Assembly (NCBI GenBank): GCA_018873225.1
Contig: JAEILZ010000008.1
Span: 3,305,482-3,369,481 of the forward strand
Length of the DNA: 64,000 nt
Source of the DNA: [Phialemoniopsis] sp. UDSM-2020
Taxonomy: Eukaryota; Ascomycota; Sordariomycetes; Thyridiales; Thyridiaceae
Direction: 5' to 3'
Within the stretch, counting starts at the first letter, position 1. Each line of letters starts with the position of its first letter. A program made the translations under genes and the position numbers. The notes below the pieces were generated by a model. It did not search any database and had not been told where the DNA came from. It saw nothing but the letters and a program-made list of their open reading frames with translations. Shown in pieces: positions 63,900 through 64,000 of this stretch.

Positions 63900-64000
63900 T
63901 AGGGTTAGGGTTAGGGTTAGGGTTAGGGTTAGGGTTAGGGTTAGGGTTAGGGTTAGGGTTAGGGTTAGGGTTAGGGTTAGGGTTAGGGTTAGGGTTAGGG
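63900..64000 (+). repeat. Telomere, (TTAGGG)n, right chromosome end
   Basis: An uninterrupted array of nearly 17 TTAGGG repeats runs to the window end with the G-rich strand 5'-3' pointing outward. This is the normal telomere unit of filamentous ascomycetes and shows the window ends at a chromosome terminus. Confidence 0.98.

Overview
This is the right-hand end of a chromosome from a filamentous ascomycete (Pezizomycotina, perhaps Sordariomycetes; the class is a guess). The evidence is: genes with short GT-AG introns and fungal splice signals; six Zn2Cys6 transcription factors; fungal families such as MFS sugar transporters, CYP61-like and other P450s, a GT90/CAP10-type protein and a FRE-type ferric reductase; an AT-rich block that looks RIP-mutated; and a terminal (TTAGGG)n array at 63900-64000. 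I saw no rRNA, tRNA or CRISPR. Exon borders were derived by reading frames and splice signals by eye.

Layout. (1) 1-14770: a sugar-acid catabolic cluster. It holds a CAD-type alcohol dehydrogenase (cut by the window edge), a GRE2-like reductase, an MFS sugar transporter, a Zn2Cys6 regulator, an enolase-superfamily L-galactonate/L-fuconate-type dehydratase, a DHDPS-type 2-keto-3-deoxy-sugar-acid aldolase on the other side of a shared promoter, and a secreted GH2 beta-galactosidase. (2) 15003-25115: an unknown ORF, a full-length CYP61 (Erg5, sterol C-22 desaturase) paralogue, two Zn2Cys6 regulators, a DHA1-type MFS exporter and an SDR. (3) 25651-30957: a Zn2Cys6 regulator, a tagatose/psicose-epimerase-like TIM barrel and a divergent alpha/beta hydrolase. 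(4) 32571-46878: amino-acid permease, GT90/CAP10-type membrane protein, P450, a Zn2Cys6 gene with a frame break, and a ferric reductase with an iron-GATA site upstream.

(5) 49006-58146 is the most exciting part. A flavin monooxygenase and a close homologue of bacterial 3-hydroxy-4-oxoquinaldine 2,4-dioxygenase (HOD) are divergently transcribed, followed by an NCS1 permease, a Zn2Cys6 regulator and a type-B carboxylesterase. A palindromic motif (AAGTCGNCGACTT) recurs in the promoters of all four enzyme/transporter genes and very little elsewhere. I infer a co-regulated fungal pathway that imports and breaks down a 4-quinolone-like N-heteroaromatic (hydroxylation, ring cleavage with CO loss, then hydrolysis of an N-acyl-anthranilate-like product).

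(6) 58400-64000 is subtelomeric: about 2 kb densely packed with an inverted GGGGGCGTAA/TTACGCCCCC module, a 3'-truncated GC-rich gene, an AT-rich RIP-like block with a Ty3/Gypsy gag remnant, and telomere repeats joined directly to that remnant. A 165-bp MITE with 5-bp target duplications occurs as two intact copies plus several decayed copies in gaps between genes.
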